The notes beneath the pieces are model-generated. The model worked only from the letters and a program-made list of their open reading frames with translations. It ran no database searches and was not told the DNA's origin. Shown here piece by piece: positions 18,923 through 26,674 of a stretch of 64,000 nt of DNA. Origin of the DNA: Tunturibacter psychrotolerans (GTDB lineage Bacteria > Acidobacteriota > Terriglobia > Terriglobales > Acidobacteriaceae); the NCBI RefSeq assembly GCF_040359615.1, contig NZ_CP132942.1, forward strand, positions 2,170,001 through 2,234,000, written 5' to 3'. Numbering within the stretch: the first letter of the stretch is position 1; the number at the start of each line of letters is the position of its first letter. Position numbers and translations under genes: made by a program.

Positions 18923-19855
18923 ACGTATAGAACCCGTCATCTGTCAGAAGTTTGTATGGCAAAGGCTTGCGGTGGGTCAGATTTTGCAGGGCCATATCAA
19001 ACAACCAAGGCTGCATCCGTCTTCGGTTATACCGCCAGCAAACTCACCCAAATATCTGTCCAGATGTTCAGCACTCAAACGGTGATAGTTGCCGACAATA
19101 CCCCGTTTGAATAGAGAGAATGCACTCTCAACCGTGTACGTGGATGTAACGCGGCCTTTGTCTCGAATCTCTTCTTCGTGGTTGCCCTGCCGGTGTTTGG
19201 CGCGTGGAACCACTCCCTTATAAGTTTGATTGCCGTCTGTGACGACTTTAGGGGTTTCGGTATCCACATGGTCGTGATAAACACGGCGTAGATTCTGGAG
19301 AGTGTTGGCAGGTACTACACGCATGTGAAGACTGCCATGACGTTCGGCCATGCCAACAACTACCGTCTTATTGGGTTTGGATGGCACACCTTTTACACCT
19401 TGTAATCTTCGACGGCCACCAACATACATCTCGTCTATCTCGACAGTTGTATCAGGGCCGCCAACCGTAAAATCAGCCTCTTCTTGCATGGCTTGTCTAA
19501 TGCGGTGGCATACATACCAAGCGGTTTTGTACGTCATCCCAATGTGTCTTTGAACCTGAGCTGCTGATATGCCTTTCTTGCCTTCGATCATTAGGGCAAT
19601 GACCGCAAACCACTTTTGTAGAGGCAAGTGGGAATCGTGAAAGAGTGTGCCAGTGGTCGCGCTAAACTGCCAGCCACACTCAGCACATTGGAAGAGACGA
19701 CGCGGTTTACCAGTTTTACCTTTGGATTCGGTCAACCAGCATTTGGGGTGATCGCAAGCCATACAACGAACCCCATCAGGCCATCGCGCCTTCATCAGAT
19801 AGGCAAGAGCATGTTCTTCGGTGGGGAATTTCTTAGCAAGAGAGAAGAGATTCAT
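18882..19855 (-). mobile_element. IS1595-family (ISXO2-like) transposase, frameshifted near the 3' end
   Basis: The intact frame runs from ATG 19855 to a stop at 18977 (292 residues). A zinc ribbon (C31, C34, C57, C60) is followed by WFAVIALMIEGKKGISAAQVQRHIG, typical of this family, then the catalytic core with acidic residues D141 (EIDEMYVGG), D207 (VVTDGNQTYKG) and E243 (YTVESAFSLFKRGIVG). After HLDRYLGEFA, near 19037-19040, the expected W/F-RYNRR motif is found in another frame, which stays open about 50 codons to a TAG at 18882. A single lost base, or programmed frameshifting, would explain this. Terminal inverted repeats and target duplication were not found. Confidence 0.8.
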
Positions 19856-19897
19856 ACGTGATATCCCTGTTTGTAGTGATATGCCTTGCTCTTATCT

Positions 19898-19935
19898 GTG
19901 CAGACCTCGTGTCATCAGCAATACGAAGTCTGCAC
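19898..19935. repeat. Imperfect 13-bp inverted repeat upstream of the transposase
   Basis: GTGCAGACCTCGT (19898-19910) and ACGAAGTCTGCAC (19923-19935) pair at 12 of 13 positions around a 12-base loop, 42 bases upstream of the transposase start. It may be a subterminal transposase-binding site, an operator, or a transcript hairpin. Confidence 0.45.
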
Positions 19936-19966
19936 TGGAAATACATTGGGCAGCCCCGAAACAAAG

Positions 19967-20158
19967 CTAATCGCCTTGCCTCAGACGAGAGAGTACGTCT
20001 TGCATTTGAAGGAAGGCCTTAGAGACGTATTCTTTTGAGGGTTGCGCGTTGTCATCGTTGCTTCCGACCAATTGAGCAGCTATGACAGTCAAACCAGCAT
20101 GGATGACCCGTCGTAGTTCTTTGATTTCCTCAATGACTTCCTGTTCCTGTTCGGACAT
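19967..20158 (-). CDS. Small coiled-coil hypothetical protein
   Basis: A 63-residue protein. ATG 20158 is chosen because AGAGG stands about 6 bases before it. It is helical and charged: SEQEQEVIEEIKELRRVIHAGLTVIAAQLVGSND, then YVSKAFLQMQDVLSRLRQG. Heptad-like spacing of I/L/V suggests a coiled coil. No family is recognised. It lies upstream of the transposase on the same strand and belongs to the island. Confidence 0.5.
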   Translation of the reverse strand: MSEQEQEVIEEIKELRRVIHAGLTVIAAQLVGSNDDNAQPSKEYVSKAFLQMQDVLSRLRQGD

Positions 20159-20454
20159 GGTTTGCCTCTGCTTTTGAACCAAGATAGTGGAGCAAAACTA
20201 TTATCTATTTACACTCAACATGTGTCAAGGGGATAATCATTCGCTGCTGATCGTTTTCGCTTTTATTTCGCTTACCAGATGGATTCAGGGCTTGCAAGTG
20301 ACTTAGAAGTCATGAACCGGGAAGATAAACACTACCTGTAGTAGTTGACTCCTTAGATTGCCCAAGAGACTGAGTTTTCCACATCCCGATATGGGAAATA
20401 CACAGAAGTTGCACAAATTAACTCTTTACAGGGGGGAGTCGCTCGGCGATGCTG
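20159..20454. other. Right flank of the island, upstream of mraZ
   Basis: About 300 bases without a recognised gene. The left part is AT-rich like the island; TTGACT and TTGCAA hexamers occur near 20300-20350, but no convincing paired -10 box was found. Confidence 0.4.
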
Positions 20455-20490
20455 GTGGAGCGAAGTAGAAGATTTTGGAGTCTGGTGGAT
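20455..20490 (+). promoter_or_regulatory. Four 10-bp-phased boxes, candidate MraZ operator
   Basis: GTGGAG (20455-20460), GTAGAA (20465-20470), TTGGAG (20475-20480) and GTGGAT (20485-20490) start exactly 10 bases apart, 85-120 bases upstream of the mraZ ATG. MraZ proteins are known to bind short G-rich direct repeats about 10 bp apart in front of their own operon. The phasing here is seen directly; binding is inference. Confidence 0.5.
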
Positions 20491-20574
20491 CAAGCTAGGT
20501 TCCTGACATACAAAATTCTACGACGTGAAGTGATTTTGAACGGAATTTGAGTTGGATAAGGTATCGAGGTCGTT

Positions 20575-21036
20575 ATGTTTCGGGGAAATCACCCAACACG
20601 CGTTGACGAGAAAGGGAGATTAAAACTCCCTGCCGAGTTCAAGCGTCGTGTGGATGAGCTGTACGGACCCCAGTTCTACATAACGAGCATGGATGGAAAG
20701 CGGGCGCAGGTTTATCCGCTGAAGGAGTGGGAGCAGATCGAGGCGTCGCTGTCGAAGATGTCGCCGATGGATCCGGTTCGGAAGAAGTTTCAGGATGTAA
20801 CGAACTTCTATGGGCAGATGGCCGAGATGGACGCACAGGGCCGGGTTTTGATTCCGCAGAAGCTGAGGGAGTTGGCGAAGGTGACGGGCGAGGTCAATGT
20901 TCTGGGATCGCAGACGTTGTTGGAAGTTGTGAATGCAGAGCTGTTCGATGCCGAGATGAAGAAGGCCAGTGGAGCTGTAGAGCTGACGGATGCGGATCTG
21001 ATGGCGTTCGCAGACAAGACCAAGGCAGTTGCTTAG
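20575..21036 (+). CDS. mraZ: Transcriptional regulator MraZ
   Basis: First gene of the dcw cluster; a ring-forming AbrB-type DNA-binding protein that represses its own operon. The 153 residues hold two SpoVT/AbrB-like halves: FRGNHPTRVDEKGRLKLPAEFKRRV at the N-terminus and MAEMDAQGRVLIPQKLRELA near residue 82, both with the D-x-K/Q-GR-x-x-L/IP signature. The C-terminus carries an extra tail (KKASGAVELTDADLMAFADKTKAVA). Candidate binding boxes stand upstream at 20455-20490. Confidence 0.97.
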   Translation: MFRGNHPTRVDEKGRLKLPAEFKRRVDELYGPQFYITSMDGKRAQVYPLKEWEQIEASLSKMSPMDPVRKKFQDVTNFYGQMAEMDAQGRVLIPQKLRELAKVTGEVNVLGSQTLLEVVNAELFDAEMKKASGAVELTDADLMAFADKTKAVA

Positions 21037-21082
21037 CAGGTGCAAGGTGGCCCCCAGGGGCAGCACAGAAGGCGGGTGAACT

Positions 21083-21976
21083 ATGAAGAGTCCGCAACAT
21101 GTGCCGGTTCTTTTAGAAGAAGTTTTGGAGTATTTGAATGTGCGGCCGGGCGGCGTGGTGGTTGACGCGACGCTGGGTCTGGCGGGGCACTCTTCGGAGA
21201 TAGCGAAGAGGCTGGGCGGCAAAGGCAAGTTGATTGGCTTTGACCGTGACCCGGAGGCGATGGAAAAGGCTAAAGCAAGGCTTGAGGTTTTGCGGGCTGA
21301 GCTGGGAGACGAGATGCCGGAGGTGGTGTTTGAGCCGAGGGCGTTTTCGGAGGCTTCGAGCCTGATTGAGCCGGGGAGCCTGGATGGTTTGCTTGCTGAT
21401 TTTGGCGTGAGCAGCCTGCAGCTGGACGAGGCGCACAGAGGATTTAGTTTTCGGACCGATGGCCCGCTAGATATGCGGATGGATACGCGCAGCGGGGAGA
21501 CGGCCGAGCAAGTGGTAAATCAGGAAGACGAAAACGAACTCGCCGACCTGATTTACGAATTCGGAGAGGAAAGGAGGTCGCGGAGAATCGCCAGAGCCAT
21601 TGTTAGGGCCCGGCCGATTACGACTACAGCGGAATTGGCTCGAATCGTATCGGCCGAGGCCCCACCAATGAAAGGCGAGAAGATTCATCCCGCTACCAGG
21701 ACCTTTCAGGCACTTCGGATTCGCGTGAATAACGAGTTGGGAGAGATTCAATCGCTGCTGAAGAGCGCGGGGTCTCTGCTGAAGCCGGGAGGAAGGCTGG
21801 TGTTGATCAGCTTCCACTCTTTGGAGGACCGGCTGGTGAAGGATGCGTTCAAGGCGGCAAAGGACGCGAAGGTATTTGAGGTTTTGACGAAGAAGCCGGT
21901 TGTGGCGGCAGAGCAAGAGCAGATGAGAAATCCGCGGTCGCGCAGTGCCAAGATGAGGGCGGCCGAAAAAATTTAG
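21083..21976 (+). CDS. rsmH: 16S rRNA (cytosine-1402-N4)-methyltransferase RsmH
   Basis: S-adenosylmethionine-dependent enzyme that methylates C1402 in the ribosomal P site. The protein opens with HVPVLLEEVLEYLNVRPGGVVVDATLGLAGHS, which includes the SAM-binding glycine loop (usually GxGGHS, here GLAGHS), followed by IGFDRDPEAM. DFGVSSLQLDEAHRGFSFRTDGPLDMRMD is the family core, and LKPGGRLVLISFHSLEDRLVK the C-terminal signature. 297 residues, usual length. It follows mraZ by 46 bases. Confidence 0.97.
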   Translation: MKSPQHVPVLLEEVLEYLNVRPGGVVVDATLGLAGHSSEIAKRLGGKGKLIGFDRDPEAMEKAKARLEVLRAELGDEMPEVVFEPRAFSEASSLIEPGSLDGLLADFGVSSLQLDEAHRGFSFRTDGPLDMRMDTRSGETAEQVVNQEDENELADLIYEFGEERRSRRIARAIVRARPITTTAELARIVSAEAPPMKGEKIHPATRTFQALRIRVNNELGEIQSLLKSAGSLLKPGGRLVLISFHSLEDRLVKDAFKAAKDAKVFEVLTKKPVVAAEQEQMRNPRSRSAKMRAAEKI

Positions 21977-22033
21977 GTAAGAGATTCTCTGTTGCACTGA
22001 AAATGGTGCAGTCTATATATAGAGAAAACATGT

Positions 22034-22123
22034 GATCGGGCCGGGGTTGTCCTACCTTCTTTCAGGCGAAAGACAACTCTGTAACAAAAAGTCCCTTCCT
22101 CCAATAGCGATCCCGGCCCGGTT
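22034..22123 (+). promoter_or_regulatory. Helix-closed structured element before ftsL
   Basis: CGGGCCGGG (22037-22045) pairs perfectly with CCCGGCCCG (22112-22120), extendable by A-U and G-U pairs on the outside. Inside, TTGTC (22047-22051) can pair with GACAA (22072-22076), or CTTTC-AGGC-GAAAG (22059-22072) forms a tetraloop hairpin. It occupies the rsmH-ftsL gap, 70 bases before the ftsL ATG. It looks like a folded leader; I do not recognise a riboswitch class. Confidence 0.4.
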
Positions 22124-22190
22124 CGTACGTTGAGGAGAGTGGCAAAGATTTGGGCCCATGGTTTTGAGAGAGGTTTGAGAGAGGTACACG

Positions 22191-22712
22191 ATGGCGGCTT
22201 CGGCGATGGCAGGACAACAGTTAGAGATGTTGGGTTCGCGGGCGCAGAGCCGTGCGGAGTCGCTGACGAAGCGGAATCGCGAGATGTTTGAGAACCAACG
22301 GCGTGCGCGGCGTGGTCCGACGCCTGAGGTCTTCTTTACGAAGCACATCGACAATAGCCGCATTGTGAAGGCTGACGATCCAGAGCGCCGGCGTGAGATG
22401 CGCACGTTCTCGGCAGTGATGAGCGTGTTGTTCGTGCTGGTCATGGTCTATGTCTGGCAGCATTTTTCGGCAATTGAGATTGGGTATCACGTTGAAGCGC
22501 AGAAGCAGCAGGTCGAACAGTTGCGCGAGGAGAACCGTCAGTTGCGTTTGACCGAGGCGCAGTTGACGGATCCGGGCCGGATCGACAAGATCGCAAAGCA
22601 GCTTGGCTTGGGAGAGCCTCAGCCGGGGCAGGTGGTGCGGCCTGAGGGTGGGGATCCGAGCTCTCCTGTGCTGGCGCAGGCCAATACTGCTGCGATGCAG
22701 ATTGCGCAGTAA
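22191..22712 (+). CDS. ftsL: Cell division protein FtsL
   Basis: Single-pass membrane protein that joins FtsB and FtsQ in the divisome. The 173 residues show a long basic cytoplasmic part (SRAESLTKRNREMFENQRRARRG), one membrane segment (TFSAVMSVLFVLVMVYVWQHFSAIEIGY), a leucine-zipper-like coiled coil (VEAQKQQVEQLREENRQLRLTEAQL) and the family end DPGRIDKIAKQLGLGEPQPGQVV. Position between rsmH and the class B PBP is the usual ftsL slot. The N-terminal extension of about 70 residues is longer than in E. coli. Confidence 0.88.
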   Translation: MAASAMAGQQLEMLGSRAQSRAESLTKRNREMFENQRRARRGPTPEVFFTKHIDNSRIVKADDPERRREMRTFSAVMSVLFVLVMVYVWQHFSAIEIGYHVEAQKQQVEQLREENRQLRLTEAQLTDPGRIDKIAKQLGLGEPQPGQVVRPEGGDPSSPVLAQANTAAMQIAQ

Positions 22713-22806
22713 TTAGATTGTGCGGTGGTCAGCGGGTGGTTCGACTTTGCAGAGAAAGTCTGACGAAGAGGGCTCGGAAGTAAACTAACTTTGAAGCAGG
22801 GATGAG

Positions 22807-25134
22807 ATGAACAAGGCGCCACGGCAGACGTTGACCGCTCCGATACGGAGGATCCGTTTCGCCTATGTGGCGCTGTTTTTTTGTGCGTGGACGTGTTTGA
22901 TTGCAGTGCGGCTGGGGTGGCTGCAGGTGGTGCGGCACTCGGACTTTGTGCATCGGGCGGCGATGCAACAGCAGAGGACGTTTGAGGTCGCTCCGCGGCG
23001 GGGCATGTTGTATGACCGCAATCTGCGGGAGCTTGCGGTGACGGTGCAGGTGGATAGCGTGTATGCGGTGCCGTCGGAGCTTGGAGATAATCGTGCGAGC
23101 GCGGCGGAGATATTGGCTGAGATTGTGCATGCTGATCCGACTGACAACTTTACGTCGCAACAGCAGATGCTGGCGCGGTTCAATGCTTCGAGGAACTTTG
23201 CGTGGGTGGCGAGGAAGGTCGATCCTGGGATCGCCGAACGTCTGCGCGAGTTGAATTTGAAGGGTGTTTATTTTCAAAAGGAGTTTAAGAGGTTTTATCC
23301 GAACAATGATTTGGCCGCGCAGGTGTTGGGATATGTGGGCACGGATGATATAGGGCTGGGTGGGTTGGAACGGCAGTTTGATGAAGATATGCACGGCGAG
23401 CCGGGGCATATGTTGACTGCGCTCGATGCGAAGCGGCATGTGTTGGGGAGTGAAGAGAGCCAGCCGATGCCGGGTGAGAATCTGGTTCTGTCGATTGACG
23501 CGAATATTCAGTATATGGCGGAGCGTGCGCTGGATGCGCAGATGTTGAAGACACGGGCGCTGCATGGGACTGTGGTGGTGCAGGATCCGCATACGGGACA
23601 GATTCTGGCGCTGGCGATTTCGCCGCGGTTCAATCCGAATGACCAGAAGCATATGGATTCGAGTGTGCTGCAAAACCTGGCGGTGAGTGATGTGTATGAG
23701 CCGGGGTCGACGTTCAAGCTGGTGACGTATTCGGCGGCGCTGGATGGTGCAGGGGTGCAGCCGACGGATCTGGTGGACTGCCAGAACGGGGCGATGACGA
23801 TGTATGGCCGTACGCTGCATGACGATCATAGCGACCACTTTGGCGTGGTGACGGTGCAGTATGCGCTGGAGCACTCGAGTGACGTGGGTGCGGCGAAGAT
23901 GGCGCTGAAGCTGGGGCCGAATAAGTTCTATAGCTATATGCGGGGATTTGGTTTTGGAGACCGGTCGGGGATTGAACTGCCGAGCGAGACGCGCGGTCTG
24001 CTGCGAGCGCCGAAGAAGTGGGGATCGACGAGCATACTGTCGATGGCGATCGGGCAGGAGGTAGGTGTGACGCCGGTTCAGCTGGTGACGATGGTGAGCG
24101 CGTTGGCGAATGGCGGGGTCTACATGCCGCCGCATGTGTTGCTGCAATCGACCGATGAGATGAAGGGTGATGCGAGGTTGAAGCCAGCGGCGTTTCGGCC
24201 TTCGAATCAGCTGCCAACCACGCTGCCGGATGGTGCTCATCGGGTGATCTCGGAGATGACGTCGGCCAAGATGCGCATGATGATGCAGGGCATTGTGACT
24301 GAGGGTACGGGGAAGCTGGCGGCGTTGAATGGGTACAGCTCTGCAGGCAAGACGGGGACCGCTCAGAAGATCGATGTGGCGACACATACGTACTCGCATA
24401 CGAAGCTGGTGGCGAGCTTTGCGGGGTTTGCGCCGGTGAGCAATCCTGCGATTTCGATCGCTGTGGTCATCGACACGCCGACGGCTGGCGGGGAAGCGGC
24501 GCACTACGGCGGAGCAGCGAGTGCGCCGGTGTTTGCGGATGTGGCGCAGCAGGTGTTGGAGTACCTGGGCGTGCCGCATGATCAACCGCTGAAGACGAAG
24601 AAAGAGTTGCAGATCGCACAGAAGGACGCTGCTGATGACTCTCCTGCCGATAGCACGGCGGACTTGAGCGCGATGTTTGACGATGTGAATAGTTTGCCGG
24701 CGGATGATCCATTGCGCGCGCCTATTAGTGCAGCGGCTGTGGATGTTGCGGCTAGCGAGAACTCGGTTGTTCGCACGGCGAAGGCGTCGGGAGACTCGCC
24801 GGGGATCCTAAATCTGCTTCCAGCGAAGGTGCTTGCGGCGTTTCGGACAAATGGTGAGTCGGGTTCGGGAGGAACGGACGCTGCGCGTCTGGTGCCTCAG
24901 AAGGCTGCGCCAACTGTTGAGACAAAAGAGAAGGGTGCCGTTGTGGTGGACGCCAGCCTGCGAGTTCCTGTGCCTTCGTTTGATGGATTGGGGCTGCGGG
25001 GCGTTGTGGAAAGAGCGGATGCGGTGGGTCTGCGTGTGCAAGCGGTAGGGAATGGGTTGGCACGAGAACAGGTGCCAGCGGCTGGAACGATGGTCGGGGC
25101 GGGAACAGAGATCGTGGTGCGGTTCAGCCGATGA
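22807..25134 (+). CDS. ftsI: Septal peptidoglycan transpeptidase FtsI (PBP3), with PASTA domain
   Basis: Class B penicillin-binding protein that cross-links septal peptidoglycan. An N-terminal membrane anchor (FAYVALFFCAWTCLIAVRLGWLQVV) precedes the RGMLYDRNLRELAVT pedestal motif. The catalytic domain has the nucleophile in PGSTFKLVTY (S-x-x-K), SSD in LEHSSDVGAAK where SxN is normal, and KTGT in SSAGKTGTAQK. A low-complexity stretch of roughly 120 residues then leads to one C-terminal PASTA-like domain (VPSFDGLGLRGVVERADAVGLRVQAVG). At 775 residues it is longer than the E. coli protein (588) mainly because of this tail. Confidence 0.95.
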   Translation: MNKAPRQTLTAPIRRIRFAYVALFFCAWTCLIAVRLGWLQVVRHSDFVHRAAMQQQRTFEVAPRRGMLYDRNLRELAVTVQVDSVYAVPSELGDNRASAAEILAEIVHADPTDNFTSQQQMLARFNASRNFAWVARKVDPGIAERLRELNLKGVYFQKEFKRFYPNNDLAAQVLGYVGTDDIGLGGLERQFDEDMHGEPGHMLTALDAKRHVLGSEESQPMPGENLVLSIDANIQYMAERALDAQMLKTRALHGTVVVQDPHTGQILALAISPRFNPNDQKHMDSSVLQNLAVSDVYEPGSTFKLVTYSAALDGAGVQPTDLVDCQNGAMTMYGRTLHDDHSDHFGVVTVQYALEHSSDVGAAKMALKLGPNKFYSYMRGFGFGDRSGIELPSETRGLLRAPKKWGSTSILSMAIGQEVGVTPVQLVTMVSALANGGVYMPPHVLLQSTDEMKGDARLKPAAFRPSNQLPTTLPDGAHRVISEMTSAKMRMMMQGIVTEGTGKLAALNGYSSAGKTGTAQKIDVATHTYSHTKLVASFAGFAPVSNPAISIAVVIDTPTAGGEAAHYGGAASAPVFADVAQQVLEYLGVPHDQPLKTKKELQIAQKDAADDSPADSTADLSAMFDDVNSLPADDPLRAPISAAAVDVAASENSVVRTAKASGDSPGILNLLPAKVLAAFRTNGESGSGGTDAARLVPQKAAPTVETKEKGAVVVDASLRVPVPSFDGLGLRGVVERADAVGLRVQAVGNGLAREQVPAAGTMVGAGTEIVVRFSR

Positions 25135-25180
25135 TGGCTTTGCGCTGGGGAATATTCGAATTCTCGGCTAGCATCCCTTT

Positions 25181-26674
25181 ATGAACTGGGAGAGCCTTTG
25201 TAAGGGGCTGAATGCTGTGGATCGTTTCTGTGCTTCCGCCGAACTTTCGGGGGTTCAGTATGACTCTCGGCAAGTGCGGCATGGGGATGTGTTTGTCGCG
25301 ATGAGGGGAGAGGCGACGGATGGAAATCGCTACATAGAAGCAGCTATCGGAGCAGGGGCGTCGGCGGTGGTGACGGATTCTCGCGAAGCTTATGAGAAGC
25401 TGCGTCGAGAACATGCGCAGGTTGGTGCGGCGGTGGTTGAGCGAGGCCGGAGAGCACTCGCTGAGGTCAGCTCTGAGGTGATGGGGCACCCGGAACGCGA
25501 TCTTGCGCTGAGTGCAGTGACAGGGACGAACGGCAAGACGACGACAGCATTCCTGCTTGAAACCATGCTGCGAAGCGTGGGACGGACTTGTGTGTTAATC
25601 GGGACGATTGAGACGCATGTTGGAGATGAAATGCGTGTTTCTCCGCACACCACGCCCGAGTCCCGGGATGTGCTCGAGATTTTTGAGAATGGCGTGAGGG
25701 TTGGGGCGACGGAGGCCGTGATGGAGATGTCGTCCCATGCGCTGGAGCAGGAGAGAGTTTGGGGGCTGCCAGTGGATGTGGCGATGTTTACCAATCTGAC
25801 CCAGGATCATCTCGACTATCACGGGACCATGGAGAATTATTTCGCGGCAAAGGCCAGGCTGTTTGAGGGTGTTGGTGCGCCGCTACCGCGAGTCGCGGTG
25901 ATCAATAGCGATGATCCTTACGGAAAGCGTCTCATTGTGGGGTCTCAGGCATCTCAATTGATGACGTACGGGCTTGAGCCATCGAGCGGAGACTACAGGG
26001 CGGAGGAGATCACGCTGCACGCGGGCGAGACACGATTTATCTTCAAAACTCCGAAGGGGGATGTGCCGATACGGTCTTCTCTGACGGGGAGAGTTAATGT
26101 CTACAACCTGCTGGCGGCATCCTGTGCGGCGTTGGCACGAGGGTTGACCTTGGAAGAGATTGTCGCGGGAGCGGCTTCGGGAGCCCAGGTGCCGGGCCGG
26201 TTTGAGGTGGTGCCTGCATCAAACAATCTGACCGTGGTGGTGGACTACGCTCATACGGATGACGCGTTGCGGAATTTGATCTCGCTGGCGCGGGAGTTGG
26301 TGAAGGAGCGCGGCGGCAAGGTGATTACGCTGTTTGGTTGCGGCGGGGATCGGGATAAGACGAAGCGTCCACGGATGGGCAGGGCCGCTGGTGAGGGAAG
26401 TGATCTGGTGGTGCTGACGAGTGATAATCCTCGAAGCGAAGATCCGATGACGATCATCGAAGAGGCTTTGGCGGGAGTGCGCGAGACGGAGACGAAGTGC
26501 ATCGTGGAGCGGGATCGGGCGGAGGCGATCGGGCTCGCGATTCGTGCAGCGCGAGCCGGAGATATTGTTCTGCTCGCTGGGAAGGGTCATGAAAAGATAC
26601 AGATTTTGCGGGACGGTACTGTGCCGTTCGACGATGTTGCGGTGGCGGCGGGAGTTTTGAAGGAGATCGGGTGA
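25181..26674 (+). CDS. murE: UDP-MurNAc-L-Ala-D-Glu:meso-diaminopimelate ligase
   Basis: Adds the third amino acid to the peptidoglycan precursor in the cytoplasm. Three Mur domains are seen: an N-terminal UDP-binding domain (SGVQYDSRQVRHGDVFVAMRG), the central ATPase with GTNGKTTTAFLLE (about residues 113-125), and a C-terminal domain with GCGGDRDKTKRPRMG. The SDNPRSEDP motif near residue 415 carries the DNPR signature for meso-diaminopimelate, which marks a Gram-negative-type wall. Its end overlaps the murF start by 4 bases. Confidence 0.98.
   Translation: MNWESLCKGLNAVDRFCASAELSGVQYDSRQVRHGDVFVAMRGEATDGNRYIEAAIGAGASAVVTDSREAYEKLRREHAQVGAAVVERGRRALAEVSSEVMGHPERDLALSAVTGTNGKTTTAFLLETMLRSVGRTCVLIGTIETHVGDEMRVSPHTTPESRDVLEIFENGVRVGATEAVMEMSSHALEQERVWGLPVDVAMFTNLTQDHLDYHGTMENYFAAKARLFEGVGAPLPRVAVINSDDPYGKRLIVGSQASQLMTYGLEPSSGDYRAEEITLHAGETRFIFKTPKGDVPIRSSLTGRVNVYNLLAASCAALARGLTLEEIVAGAASGAQVPGRFEVVPASNNLTVVVDYAHTDDALRNLISLARELVKERGGKVITLFGCGGDRDKTKRPRMGRAAGEGSDLVVLTSDNPRSEDPMTIIEEALAGVRETETKCIVERDRAEAIGLAIRAARAGDIVLLAGKGHEKIQILRDGTVPFDDVAVAAGVLKEIG

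Noticed and set aside
18600..19990. Terminal inverted repeats of the IS1595-type element
   Set aside because: No matching pair could be found by eye on the two sides; only the local 13-bp inverted repeat at 19898-19935 was seen.
22729..24585. A 618-codon minus-strand frame inside ftsI
   Set aside because: Arg/His/Leu-rich antisense shadow without motifs; ftsI on the plus strand has all catalytic motifs.
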